A DNA stretch of 64,000 nt from Eunapius fragilis. Lineage: Eukaryota; Porifera; Demospongiae; Spongillida; Spongillidae. Positions 8,147 through 19,607 of this stretch are shown piece after piece. The notes under the pieces were generated by a model, which was given only the letters and a program-made list of their open reading frames with translations, had not been told where the DNA came from and ran no database searches. The position numbers and the translations under genes were made by a program. Location of the stretch: positions 1,571,066-1,635,065 of the forward strand of contig OY811987.1 in the NCBI GenBank assembly GCA_963681505.1, written 5' to 3'. Within the stretch, counting starts at the first letter, position 1. Every line of letters starts with the position of its first letter.

Positions 8147-11100
8147 TCAAGTAGCCTTCAAGTCAATAATCAGCTGGGAGCTCAGCTCTGGGCCTATGGC
8201 TACAATAAGTTCCTCAAACCTTCTCTCCATTAGCTCTCTCTGAATCTTGTCTACACCAAACCTTGAGAACACCTCACCAAGGTACATGTATGTGGTATAG
8301 TTCAAACAGACCACCATCTTGCTAACATCAGGCCTGTGCCCTGTCAGTTGCTGGTACTTTGCTCTGTCATTCTCAAATGCTGAACATGGCACATCAGGTG
8401 ACACTTTCTTGTCCTTGTCTGTAGTCTCCATAGCTATGGATGTGGTGGCATTACTAAATGGAAGGCCATTTTGATCATGTGTGTGTCCCCTGAGGTACTT
8501 CTCTTTAGCCTCTTTCACAGCCTCCAAGGATGGAAGCCATTCTGGTGTTATACAGGCACAGTAGAATGATTCAGGAGAGTAGTTGGCTTTGTACGCAAGC
8601 TTCTTGTTATTTTCATTCCATCCCTGGAGGTAGTAATACTTCATCTCAGGATTCTTCTTGCTCAGCTCTCGAACAAACTCTATCTCTTTGAGAGCAGAAT
8701 AAACTCCAAGTGAGTACTTGGACACTTCCTTCTCCAGACTGTACCACATGTACACGCTGACAATGCCCTTTGGGACTATATCAATCAGACTAACAGCTAC
8801 AAGCTTTCCATCCAATCGATACAACTGGTGATAGGTTCCATATTCTATGCCATTTACAGTTTGGCTTGAAATTACACTATCAACTGCATGCTCCACATAG
8901 GAGTGTTCACACTTTGGAGTCTTATCATGCTTCTTAAAGTTGTACTCATTGTACAGGTCAAAAGCATCTCGAGAGAAGTGTGTTGGCAGTGACTCAACAG
9001 TCAGTCTATCTGTTGGAATTCTTCTCAGGAGTTTAGAGTACCTCTTCCTGTAGTCAAACTCCTGCACCAAAACTCTTGTTTCCCAATCACAGCATTGAGC
9101 GCGGTGGTTTTGCCTCAGTCGAAACATTTTAACACCCCCTCTCCTATACCAGCCATTGTCAATGAGACCCTGATACTGGTGAGGAGTCAAGCCGTGAGTA
9201 CGGATGACCAACTCCTCCGACGTACCATCCACCTCGCAGTTGCTACAAAGTCCGTAGCTACTTCCGTACACGCGACCAACACGAAACAAGGGCTGACTGG
9301 TGTCGATCCCCAGCTGTAGCAGCTGCTGCCTTGCTGTATCATCCAGTTCCACGGCGACAGGGAAGTGGGGTCTGAGACTGATGTGGTCATCCGTGCACAC
9401 CCGAGTGGTATCACCGGAGGTAAAAGGGTTGGGCAGCAATGGAGGCCAGTCATAGCAGTCGCTACCAGGCATCCCTTCCACTAAAATCGCCGAACCGGCA
9501 GCAACGGTGTACAGCGACAGCGTCTCCACCACGTGCCCCGCCCACCTCTCGAGGTCCGGCCCCTGGCTCTTGTAGGTGCTACTCTTTGTGGCCTCCACCA
9601 GGGGTCCGCACACCTCCATCTCCCTGAGACGCACCATGCCCTCGTCCAGCTCGGCAAAGGCCAGGAGCACCAGCGCCACGTAGCTGATCACCTTCCCGTG
9701 GGTGCTCGTTCCCAGGATGCCCACAACGGCGTCCAGCACCCTCCGCGTGACGACAAACCTCCTGTGGACGGCCGTGACAAACGCGAGGGAGCTGAGCAGG
9801 CCCAGGGCATGCCAGCAGACTTCGGAGGTGTCGCCCTTGGAACCCAGCACGCGGAGGAGCGTGTCGACGCAGCCGAGCTCCACAAACTCCCTCTTGATGC
9901 CGTCACCCGCGGCGAGGATGTCGAGCACCCTCCCGCACGCGGAGAGGAGGTAAGGGTCCCCGGAGTCAGCCTTCTCGCTCAGGATGTCGAGCAGCAGGTG
10001 GTGCACGCGCCGGTCGGTGAGGACCTGCTTCACCTTGTGGCCTCCGAGGGCAATGTTGCCTATCGAGTGAACCAGGCAGCGTTGCAGCACGGGGAGAAGG
10101 TCAGAGGTACCCAGGAGCCCCAGCAGCTTGTCGAGGTAGTTGCGCTTGAAGAGCTCCTGCGCCACGTCCTTGTCGGCGGTCATCGTGAGGAAAATGCGGG
10201 TGACTTCGTCGCCAAACTGGGTCCGGTCGCACTGACCAAACCTCGACACTATCTCGATAATCACGTCTAACGCGTTGCAATCAAGGAGTGGCTTCAGGTC
10301 TTTGAGGTGCTCGCGGTACTTGCTGGTGAGGCACGAGAGAAGACCCACAACCACCGTAATAGTGAGGAGGACTTGCGATTTCGACTCTCGGATTAGATTG
10401 GTGACAGTGGTGTGAAAGCCAATGTCTCGAAACATCTCAACCACAGCTTTTGTCTTAACTTGGAACAGGAACAGGTGACCAGTGAAGACTATTCTCCTTG
10501 CCTGATTTGGAAAGCGGACGATATCGCGCACAAAGCCGGTAACAAAACGCTGCACGAAATCTGCAGTGCAAACGTTGGACATAAGCTCCTGAGGGCACAC
10601 CCTCAGAAACCTTTGAAGCAGCATATAAACAAGCTCAGCCTGATATGATGCATTCATAGTGATGGCCAGCACATCTTGAATGAAGAGATGGTGGTACTCT
10701 GCAAAGAACTGCACCCTAAATGCCTCTAAACTGTTCTCCTCGTTGCGTTCGGAGTCTGATGATAGGAGGTGGAGGACCTTCTCGATACACTTGCACGCTA
10801 TGGGCAGGCGATGATGGGGTGCTTTCCTAGCGCAATCCTCCAACTTGCTAACCATTTTGTACTGGAACAGTTTGGAATAAGTTGCCCCACTGCAGCAGTC
10901 AATGATGCAGGCCAGCAGAATGCACATCTGCTCCATGCAGTCGTCTGGAATAGTTGTCTTCACTAGAGTTTCCAGTACTGAATCCTGCTTCAGGCAAAGT
11001 TGGGACAAATGCTGTGGAATTGCTTTTCTGCAGCTCTCCAAAAACTCCAAAACAAAACTCGTGATTTGCATATCATCCTGCTGCAGCACAGTGACAACCA

Positions 11101-11761
11101 CGTTGAGGACATTCAAGGCCAGCAACTGAGTTGCAAACTCGGCACTCAGTTTGCAATGAACTGCGAACAGGTTCCAAATCCTTCTCTGAAGTTCCCGGTG
11201 TGAAGGCAGCCCATTTGTCATACACAGCAAACACTGGGAGTCATCCTCGGTTAGAAGGTTCACCCGTGGTACAAAGTATTCTATGCCTACAATGATTTGA
11301 ACAACATAGTCAGGGTCCATGTGATCGTAGTTCTCTAGGAGGGTCCACAAATGACTGTACACGCCTCTGGTGCTCAATTCCTTCAGCTGAGATTTGTCCA
11401 AAATATTCAGGAGCTTGACAATGTCCCTTCCTGCCCGACAGGCTATCTCTCTGCTCTGCTGCTCCAATACTCCATTGATCAGCTCCGCAAGGACACTGAT
11501 GTCACAGACACCAGGGAGATGGTCTGGGTACTGCCCAAGCAGCTCTGACAAGATTACAAGTGCCTTATACTGGACCATGGACTTTTTGTTGATAGCTGAA
11601 AAGGCATTCGAGGCAAGTTTGAGAAGCTCGTAGGCAACAGAGGGAGGCTCTTCTGTGGGCAATTCATCATCATTGACACATTCTTCATTCTGAGTGACGA
11701 TGTTGAACGCAAGCGAGATCAAGCCCTCATGTCCTGGATACTTTGAAAAGGCTGCACTCAT
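8147..11761 (-). CDS. ATE1-like: ARM/HEAT-repeat - ATE1 fusion, copy 2
   Basis: An uninterrupted 1204-residue frame, very similar to copy 1 along its whole length but inverted. The same parts are present: about 770 residues of ARM/HEAT-like repeats, the C-x2-C and CC cysteine pairs of the ATE N-terminal domain, and the ATE C-terminal domain with YGTYHQLYRLDG, SLGVYSALKEIEF and YKANYSPESFY. Differences from copy 1 include a two-residue deletion in the linker (RKRYSKL against RLRKSYSKV) and a different C-terminus, SSQLIIDLKAT, shared with copy 3. The start at 11761 follows an acceptor-like CAG (11766-11768 in complement). This is the second fully intact copy and probably encodes a protein. Whether it arginylates proteins is inference. 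Confidence 0.92.
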   Translation of the reverse strand: MSAAFSKYPGHEGLISLAFNIVTQNEECVNDDELPTEEPPSVAYELLKLASNAFSAINKKSMVQYKALVILSELLGQYPDHLPGVCDISVLAELINGVLEQQSREIACRAGRDIVKLLNILDKSQLKELSTRGVYSHLWTLLENYDHMDPDYVVQIIVGIEYFVPRVNLLTEDDSQCLLCMTNGLPSHRELQRRIWNLFAVHCKLSAEFATQLLALNVLNVVVTVLQQDDMQITSFVLEFLESCRKAIPQHLSQLCLKQDSVLETLVKTTIPDDCMEQMCILLACIIDCCSGATYSKLFQYKMVSKLEDCARKAPHHRLPIACKCIEKVLHLLSSDSERNEENSLEAFRVQFFAEYHHLFIQDVLAITMNASYQAELVYMLLQRFLRVCPQELMSNVCTADFVQRFVTGFVRDIVRFPNQARRIVFTGHLFLFQVKTKAVVEMFRDIGFHTTVTNLIRESKSQVLLTITVVVGLLSCLTSKYREHLKDLKPLLDCNALDVIIEIVSRFGQCDRTQFGDEVTRIFLTMTADKDVAQELFKRNYLDKLLGLLGTSDLLPVLQRCLVHSIGNIALGGHKVKQVLTDRRVHHLLLDILSEKADSGDPYLLSACGRVLDILAAGDGIKREFVELGCVDTLLRVLGSKGDTSEVCWHALGLLSSLAFVTAVHRRFVVTRRVLDAVVGILGTSTHGKVISYVALVLLAFAELDEGMVRLREMEVCGPLVEATKSSTYKSQGPDLERWAGHVVETLSLYTVAAGSAILVEGMPGSDCYDWPPLLPNPFTSGDTTRVCTDDHISLRPHFPVAVELDDTARQQLLQLGIDTSQPLFRVGRVYGSSYGLCSNCEVDGTSEELVIRTHGLTPHQYQGLIDNGWYRRGGVKMFRLRQNHRAQCCDWETRVLVQEFDYRKRYSKLLRRIPTDRLTVESLPTHFSRDAFDLYNEYNFKKHDKTPKCEHSYVEHAVDSVISSQTVNGIEYGTYHQLYRLDGKLVAVSLIDIVPKGIVSVYMWYSLEKEVSKYSLGVYSALKEIEFVRELSKKNPEMKYYYLQGWNENNKKLAYKANYSPESFYCACITPEWLPSLEAVKEAKEKYLRGHTHDQNGLPFSNATTSIAMETTDKDKKVSPDVPCSAFENDRAKYQQLTGHRPDVSKMVVCLNYTTYMYLGEVFSRFGVDKIQRELMERRFEELIVAIGPELSSQLIIDLKAT

Positions 11762-11790
11762 GTGTCTGAGAGAGGGAGAGAGGGAATGGC
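11762..11790 (-). promoter_or_regulatory. Probable 3' splice acceptor before the ATG of copy 2
   Basis: On the minus strand a CCCTCTC-rich pyrimidine tract ends in CAG, then ACAC and ATG, the same arrangement as copy 1. Confidence 0.55.
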
Positions 11791-11809
11791 CAAATCAGTG
11801 AAAAACCTA

Positions 11810-12310
11810 AGAGGATGGGATGAAGAGGTGGGCATATCAGAGGATGGGATGAAGAGGTGGGCATATCAGAGGATGGGATGAAGAGGTGGCATATCAGATG
11901 ATGGGATGAAGAGGTGGGTATCAGAGGATGGGATGAAGAGGTGGGCATACCAGAGGATGGGATGAAGAGGTGGGCATATCAGAGGATGGGATGAAGAGGT
12001 GGGCATATCAGAGGATGGGATGAAGAGGTGGACATATCAGAGGATGGGATGAAGAGGTGGACATATCAAAGGATGGTGAAATGGTAGGATGATTGAGGTG
12101 GAGATATCCAAGGATGGTGAGATGAAGGGATGAATGAGGTGAGCATATCAGAGGATGGTGAAATGGTGGGATGAATGAGATGGGCATATCAGAGGATGGT
12201 GAAATGGTGGGATGAATGAGATGGGCATATCGAGGATGGTGAAATGGTGGGACGAATGAGGTGGGCATATCAGAGGATGGTGAGATGATAAGGATGGTGA
12301 GATGGTGGGC
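11810..12310. repeat. 29-bp minisatellite upstream of copy 2, with a diverged longer-unit extension
   Basis: About nine units of the 29-base repeat seen upstream of copy 1 (inverted) occupy 11810-12070. Longer, related units with GGATGGTGAAATGGTGGGAT cores continue to about 12310. Confidence 0.88.
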
Positions 12311-12596
12311 AATTTTGGGAGTCAGTAACGATGGGCCAGCCATGATCCAGCAGTGGTCACATTGAAATGGAACGTGTAGCCAACTGTATGTCAACTGCTC
12401 TGTTCACTAAAACTGGCAGTCAATTAAAAAAATCTAAATTGGATTAATAACAAATCAAACTGTAGAATTAACAAATTGCGGTGTATGGCATAATTTGATT
12501 AGAGGATGAAAGGACTTCCACTGTACATCATCATGCACTCTTACCAAAAGGCTCCTATGGTTACTTGTGTGTGCACACGGAGAATGATGTGAACAC
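12311..12596. other. Unique spacer, no gene recognised
   Basis: AT-rich sequence between the two repeat arrays, with no supported feature. Confidence 0.4.
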
Positions 12597-15500
12597 TACT
12601 GCAGTTAAGCCACTCATCCCTACAAGCACAGTTAAGCCACTCACCCCTACAAGCACAGTTAAGCCACTCACCCCTACAAGCACAGTTAAGCCACTCACCC
12701 CTACAAGCACAGTTAAGCCACTCACCCCTACAAGTACAGTTAAGCCACTCACCCCTACAAGCACAGTTAAGCCACTCACCCCTACAAGCACAGTTAAGCC
12801 ACTTATCCTTACAAGCACAGTTAAGCCACTCACCCCTACAAGCACAGTTAAGCCACTCATCCCTACAAGCACAGTTAAGCCACTCATCCCTACAAGCACA
12901 GTTAAGCCACTCATCCTTACAAGCACAGTTAAGCCAGTCACCCCTACAAGCACAGTTAAGCCACTCATCCCCTACAAGCACAGTTAAGCCACTCATCCCT
13001 ACATGCACAGTTAAGCCACTCACCCCTACAAGCATAGTTAAGCCACTTATCCCTACAAGCACAGTTAAGCCACTCACCCCTACAAGCACAGTTAAGCCAG
13101 TCACCCCTACAAGCACAGTTAAGCCACTCACCCCTACAAGCACAGTTAAGCCACTCACGCCTACAAGCACAGTTAAGCCACTCACCCCTACAAGCACAGT
13201 TAAGCCACTCATCCCTACAAGCACAGTTAAGCCACTCACCCCTACAAGCACAGTTAAGCCACTCACCCCTACAAGCACAGTTAAGCCACTCACCCCTACA
13301 AGCACAGTTAAGCCAGTCATCCCTACAAACACAGTTAAGCCACTCACCCCTACAAGCACAGTTAAGCCACTCACCCCTACAAGCACAGTTAAGCCACTCA
13401 CCCCTACAAGCACAGTTAAGCCACTCACCCCTACAAGCACAGTTAAGCCAGTCATCCCTACAAACACAGTTAAGCCACTCACCCCTACAAGCACAGTTAA
13501 GCCACTCACCCCTACAAGCACAGTTAAGCCACTCATCCCCTACAAGCACAGTTAAGCCACTCACCCCTACAAGCACAGTTAAGCCACTTATCCCTACAAG
13601 CACAGTTAAGCCACTCACCCCTACAAGCACAGTTAAGCCACTCATCCCTACAAGCACAGTTAATCCACTCACGCCTACAAGCACAGTTAAGCCACTCACC
13701 CCTACAAGCACAGTTAAGCCACTCACCCCTACAAGTACAGTTAAGCCACTCACCCCTACAAGCACAGTTAAGCCACTCATCCCTACAAGCACAGTTAAGC
13801 CACTCACCCCTACAAGCACAGTTAAGCCACTTACCCCTACAAGCACAGTTAAGCCACTCACCCCTACAAGCACAGTTAAGATACTCATCCCTACAAGCAC
13901 AGTTAAGCCACTCACCCCTACAAGCACAGTTAAGCCAGTCACCCCTACAAGCACAGTTAAGCCACTTACCCCTACAAGCACAGTTAAGCCACTCACCCCT
14001 ACAAGCACAGTTAAGCCACTCACCCTTACAAGCACAGTTAAGCCACTCACCCCTACAAGCACAGTTAAGCCACTCACCCCTACAAGCACAGTTAAGCCAG
14101 TCACCCCTACAAGCACAGTTAAGCCACTCATCCCTACAAGCACAGTTAAGCCACTCATCCCTACAAGCAGTTAAGCCACTCATCACTACAAGCAGTTAAG
14201 CCACTCACCCCTACAAGCACAGTTAAGCCACTCACCCCTACAAGCACAGTTAAGCCACTCATCCCTACAAGCACAGTTAAGCCACTCATCCCTACAAGCA
14301 GTTAAGCCACTCATCCCTACAAGCACAGTTAAGCCACTCACCCCTACAAGCACAGTTAAGCCACTCACCCCTACAAGCACAGTTAAGCCACTCATCCCTA
14401 CAAGCACAGTTAAGCCACTCACCCCTACAAGCACAGTTAAGCCACTCACCCCTACAAGCACAGTTAAGCCAGTCATCCCTACAAGCACAGTTAAGCCACT
14501 CACCCCTACAAGCACAGTTAAGCCACTTATCCCTACAAGCACAGTTAAGCCACTCACCCCTACAAGCACAGTTAAGCCACTCATCCCTACAAGCACAGTT
14601 AAGCCACTCACCCCTACAAGCACAGTTAAGCCAGTCATCCCTACAAGCACAGTTAAGCCACTCACCCCTACAAACACAGTTAAGCCACTCATCCCTACAA
14701 GCACAGTTAAGCCACTCACCCCTACAAACACAGTTAAGCCACTCACCCCTACAAGCACAGTTAAGCCACTCATCCCTACAAGCACAGTTAAGCCACTCAC
14801 CGCTACAAGCACAGTTAAGCCACTCACCCCTACAAGCACAGTTAAGCCACTCACCCCTACAAGCACAGTTAAGCCACTCACCCCTACAAGCACAGTTAAG
14901 CCACTCACCCCTACAAGCACAGTTAAGCCACTCATCCCTACAAGCACAGTTAAGCCACTCACCCCTACAAGCACAGTTAAGCCACTCACCCCTACAAGCA
15001 CAGTTAAGCCACTCACCCCTACAAGCACAGTTAAGCCACTCATCCCTACAAGCACAGTTAAGCCACTCACCCCTACAAGCACAGTTAAGCCACTCATCCC
15101 TACAAGCACAGTTAAGCCACTCACCCCTACAAGCACAGTTAAGCCACTCACCCCTACAAGCACAGTTAAGCCACTCATCCCTACAAGCACAGTTAAGCCA
15201 CTCACCCCTACAAGCACAGTTAAGCCACTCACCCCTACAAGCACAGTTAAGTCACTTATCCCTACAAGCACAGTTAAGCCACTCATCCCTACAAGTACAG
15301 TTAAGCCACTCACCCTTACAAGCACAGTTAAGCCACTCACCCTTACAAGCACAGGTAAGCCACTCACCCTTACAAGCACAGTTAAGCCACTCACCCCTAC
15401 AAGTACAGTTAAGCCACTCATCCCTACAAGCACAGTTAAGCCACTCACCCCTACAAGCACAGTTAAGCCACTTACCCCTACAAGCACAGTTAAGCCACTT

Positions 15501-18500
15501 ACCCCTACAAGCACAGTTAAGCCACTCACCCCTACAAGCACAGTTAAGCCAGTCATCCCTACAAACACAGTTAAGCCACTCAACCCTACAAGTACAGTTA
15601 AGCCACTCACCCCTACAAGCACAGTTAAGCCACTCACCCCTACAAGCACAGTTAAGCCACTTATCCCTACAAGCACAGTTAAGCCACTTATCCCTACAAG
15701 CACAGTTATGCCACTCATCCCTACAAGCACAGTTAAGCCAGTCATCCCTACAAGCACAGTTAAGCCACTCACCCCTACAAGCACAGTTAAGCCACACACC
15801 CCTACAAACACAGTTAAGTCACTTATCCCTACAAGCACAGTTAAGCCACTTATCCCTACAAGCACAGTTAAGCCACTCATCCCTACAAGCACAGTTAAGC
15901 CAGTCATCCCTACAAGCACAGTTAAGCCACTTACCCCTACAAGCACAGTTAAGCCACTCATCACTACAAGCACAGTTAAGCCACTCATCCCTACAAGCAC
16001 AGTTAAGCCACTCATCCCTACAAGCACAGTTAAGCCACTCATCACTACAAGCACAGTTAAGCCACTCACCCCTACAAGCACAGTTAAGCCACTCACCCCT
16101 ACAAGCACAGTTAAGCCACTCACCCCTACAAGCACAGTTAAGCCAGTCATCCCTACAAACACAGTTAAGCCACTCACCCCTACAAGTACAGTTAAGCCAC
16201 TCACCCCTACAAGCACAGTTAAGCCACTCACCCCTACAAGCACAGTTAAGCCACTTATCCCTACAAGCACAGTTAAGCCACTTATCCCTACAAGCACAGT
16301 TATGCCACTCATCCCTACAAGCACAGTTAAGCCAGTCATCCCTACAAGCACAGTTAAGCCACTCACCCCTACAAGCACAGTTAAGCCACACACCCCTACA
16401 AACACAGTTAAGTCACTTATCCCTACAAGCACAGTTAAGCCACTTATCCCTACAAGCACAGTTAAGCCACTCATCCCTACAAGCACAGTTAAGCCAGTCA
16501 TCCCTACAAGCACAGTTAAGCCACTTACCCCTACAAGCACAGTTAAGCCACTCATCACTACAAGCACAGTTAAGCCACTCATCCCTACAAGCACAGTTAA
16601 GCCACTCATCCCTACAAGCACAGTTAAGCCACTCATCACTACAAGCACAGTTAAGCCACTCACCCCTACAAGCACAGTTAAGCCACTCATCCCTACAAGC
16701 ACAGTTAAGCCACTCATCCCTACAAGCACAGTTAAGCCACTCACCCCTACAAGCACAGTTAAGCCACTTATCCCTACAAGCACAGTTAAGCCACTCACCC
16801 CTACAAGCACAGGTAAGCCACTCATCCCTACAAGCACAGTTAAGCCACTCATCCCTACAAGCACAGTTAAGCCACTCACCCCTACAAGCACAGTTAAGCC
16901 AGTCATCCCTACAAGCACAGTTAAGCCACTAATCCCTACAAGCACGGTTAAGCCACTCATCCCACTCACCCCTACAAGCACAGTTAAGCCACTCATCCCT
17001 ACAAGCACAGTTAAGCCACTCATCCCTACAAACACAGTTAAGCCACTCATCCCCTACAAGCACAGTTAAGCCACTCACCCCTACAAGCACAGTTAAGCCA
17101 CTCATCCCTACAAGCACAGTTAAGCCACTCATCCCTACAAGCACAGTTAAGCCACTCACCCCTACAAGCACAGTTAAGCCACTCATCACTACAAGCACAG
17201 TTAAGCCACTCATCCCTACAAGCACAGTTAAGCCACTCACCCCTACAAGCACGGTTAAGCCACTCACCCCTACAAGCACAGTTAAGCCACTCACCCCTAC
17301 AAGCACAGTTAAGCCACTCACCCCTACAAGCACAGTTAAGCCACTCACCCCTACAAGCACAGTTAAGCCACTCACCCCTACAAGCACAGTTAAGCCACTC
17401 ATCACTACAAGCACGGTTAAGCCACTCATCCCTACAAGCACAGTTAAGCCACTTATCCCTACAAGCACAGTTAAGCCACTCACCCCTACAAGCACAGTTA
17501 AGCCACTCACCCCTACAAGCACAGTTAAGCCACTCACCCCTACAAGCACAGTTAAGCCACTCACCCCTACAAGCACAGTTAAGCCACTCATCACTACAAG
17601 CACAGTTAAGCCACTCACCCCTACAAGCACAGTTAAGCCACTCACCCCTACAAGCACAGTTAAGCCACTCACCCCTACAAGCACAGTTAAGCCACTCATC
17701 CCTACAAGCACAGATAAGCCACTCACCCCTACAAGTACAGTTAAGCCACTCACCCCTACAAGCACAGTTAAGCCACTCACCCCTACAAGCACAGTTAAGC
17801 CACTCACCCCTACAAGCACAGTTAAGCCACTCACCCCTACAAGCACAGTTAAGCCACTCATCCCTACAAGCACAGTTAAGCCACTCATCCCTACAAGCAC
17901 AGTTAAGCCACTCACCCCTACAAGCACAGTTAAGCCACTCACCCCTACAAGCACAGTTAAGCCACTCATCCCTACAAGCACAGTTAAGCCACTCATCCCT
18001 ACAAGCACAGTTAAGCCACTTATCCCTACAAGCACAGTTAAGCCACTCACCCCTACAAGCACAGTTAAGCCACTCACCCCTACAAGCACAGTTAAGCCAC
18101 TCATCCCTACAAGCACAGTTAAGCCACTTATCCCTACAAGCACAGTTAAGCCACTCACCCCTACAAGCACAGTTAAGCCACTCACCCCTACAAGCACAGT
18201 TAAGCCACTCATCACTACAAGCACGGTTAAGCCACTCATCCCTACAAGCACAGTTAAGCCACTCACCCCTACAAGCACAGTTAAGCCACTTATCCCTACA
18301 AGCACAGTTAAGCCACTCACCCCTACAAGCACAGTTAAGCCACTCACCCCTACAAGCACAGTTAAGCCACTCACCCCTACTAGCACAGTTAAGCCACTCA
18401 CCCCTACAAGCACAGTTAAGCCACTCATCCCTACAAGCACAGTTAAGCCACTCACCCCTACAAGCACAGTTAAGCCACTCACCCCTACAAGCACAGATAA

Positions 18501-18885
18501 GCCACTCACCCCTACAAGTACAGTTAAGCCACTCACCCCTACAAGCACAGTTAAGCCACTCACCCCTACAAGCACAGTTTAGCCACTCACCCCTACAAGC
18601 ACAGTTAAGCCACTCACCCCTACAAGCACAGTTAAGCCACTCATCCCTACAAGCACAGTTAAGCCACTCATCCCTACAAGCACAGTTAAGCCACTCACCC
18701 CTACAAGCACAGTTAAGCCACTCACCCCTACAAGCACAGTTAAGCCACTCATCCCTACAAGCACAGTTAAGCCACCCATCCTTACAAGTACAGTTAAGCC
18801 ACTCACCCCTACAAGCACAGTTAAGCCACTCACCCCTACAAGCACAGTTAAGCCACTCACCCCTACAAGCACAGTTAATCCACTC
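12597..18885. repeat. 27-bp satellite array B, about 6.3 kb
   Basis: About 230 tandem copies of a 27-base unit (core CACAGTTAAGCCACTCACCC then CTACAAG) with single-base variants such as CTCATCC, CAGTCATCC and CTTATCC. There are occasional one-base insertions (for example CATCCCCTAC near 12967 and 13536) and units of 24 or 33 bases. A 22-unit block (594 bases) is duplicated around 15540-16080 and 16134-16674. The unit is unrelated to array A. Minus-strand frames of up to 954 codons are a consequence of a stop-free unit whose length is divisible by three. Confidence 0.96.
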
Positions 18886-19191
18886 GGGTCATTCCATACT
18901 TAATTGAGCCACCCTAGTCTCAAACAGAAGTGACTTTATCTACCCCACAAAACATGCAAAATTTGTGTACATGTATATCTTAATGTTTAATCTCCAGGGA
19001 AAAATCCTTTTTTAAGGATGTCATTATCTTTTAAAATGGATCATCTTTTAGGTTGCATATTTTTGCTAACCAAGTAAGTAAGATAAAATAAATGCTGTTG
19101 GTTAATTTTATACTGATTAGCCTCCATATCAAACTTTAAGTGATGTCAATATAATCAATTTCCATGTGGTAAAACAGTCAGGAAGTGGCAC

Positions 19192-19230
19192 ATCCTTATT
19201 TAAGGATTGACACCATCCTTAAATAAGGAT
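19192..19230. repeat. Left subterminal double palindrome
   Basis: ATCCTTATTTAAGGAT (19192-19207) and ATCCTTAAATAAGGAT (19215-19230) are each palindromic and complement each other. The same motif pair occurs near the right end of the element. Confidence 0.75.
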
Positions 19231-19575
19231 CACAACAGTAGAGACTATTTACCATAAAAATCCCAATAGTTTTGATTTTCTCAGATAGCTAGTTGATCCA
19301 GCTATTCTCACAACCTGATTCGTCAAAGAAATAACTTGTGGTTAATAAGTTATGCTTATTTACACCATAATGCTTAAAAATTAATATCAAGCATTTCTAT
19401 AATGATGTGTACTGATGTAGATGCTCGCTTCTGCTCAAACGCCAGCATAGACGTATCCTAGCCTCACTGAAACCACGTGCACTGCATGTGGGCGTTCTGC
19501 CGCCGCTCCATCAAAGGATGTGCCTTCAAGTCCTATCATTGAGTACAGAGTACAGTACCATGTACAATGGTACAT

Positions 19576-19577
<2 letters not shown>

Positions 19578-19606
<29 letters not shown>
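19578..19606. repeat. 29-base poly-G tract
   Basis: Uninterrupted run of G. It is one of at least nine G or C homopolymers of 19-30 bases in the window. Confidence 0.9.

Positions 19607-19607
<1 letters not shown>

Noticed and set aside
9533-10270. 245-codon plus-strand frame opposite copy 2 (and similar shadows at 1628-2491 and 34932-35852)
   Set aside because: Antisense shadows of the GC-rich ARM coding segment. The real frames on the other strand have domain similarity.
12541-18872. Long minus- and plus-strand frames of up to 954 codons over the satellite
   Set aside because: The 27-base unit is stop-free and a multiple of three, so frames are open by arithmetic in several phases. Peptides are simple 9-residue repeats with no signal, no unique part and no consistent frame across one-base insertions.
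12597-18885. CRISPR-like array
   Set aside because: No spacers: units are directly adjacent and near-identical. The context is eukaryotic.
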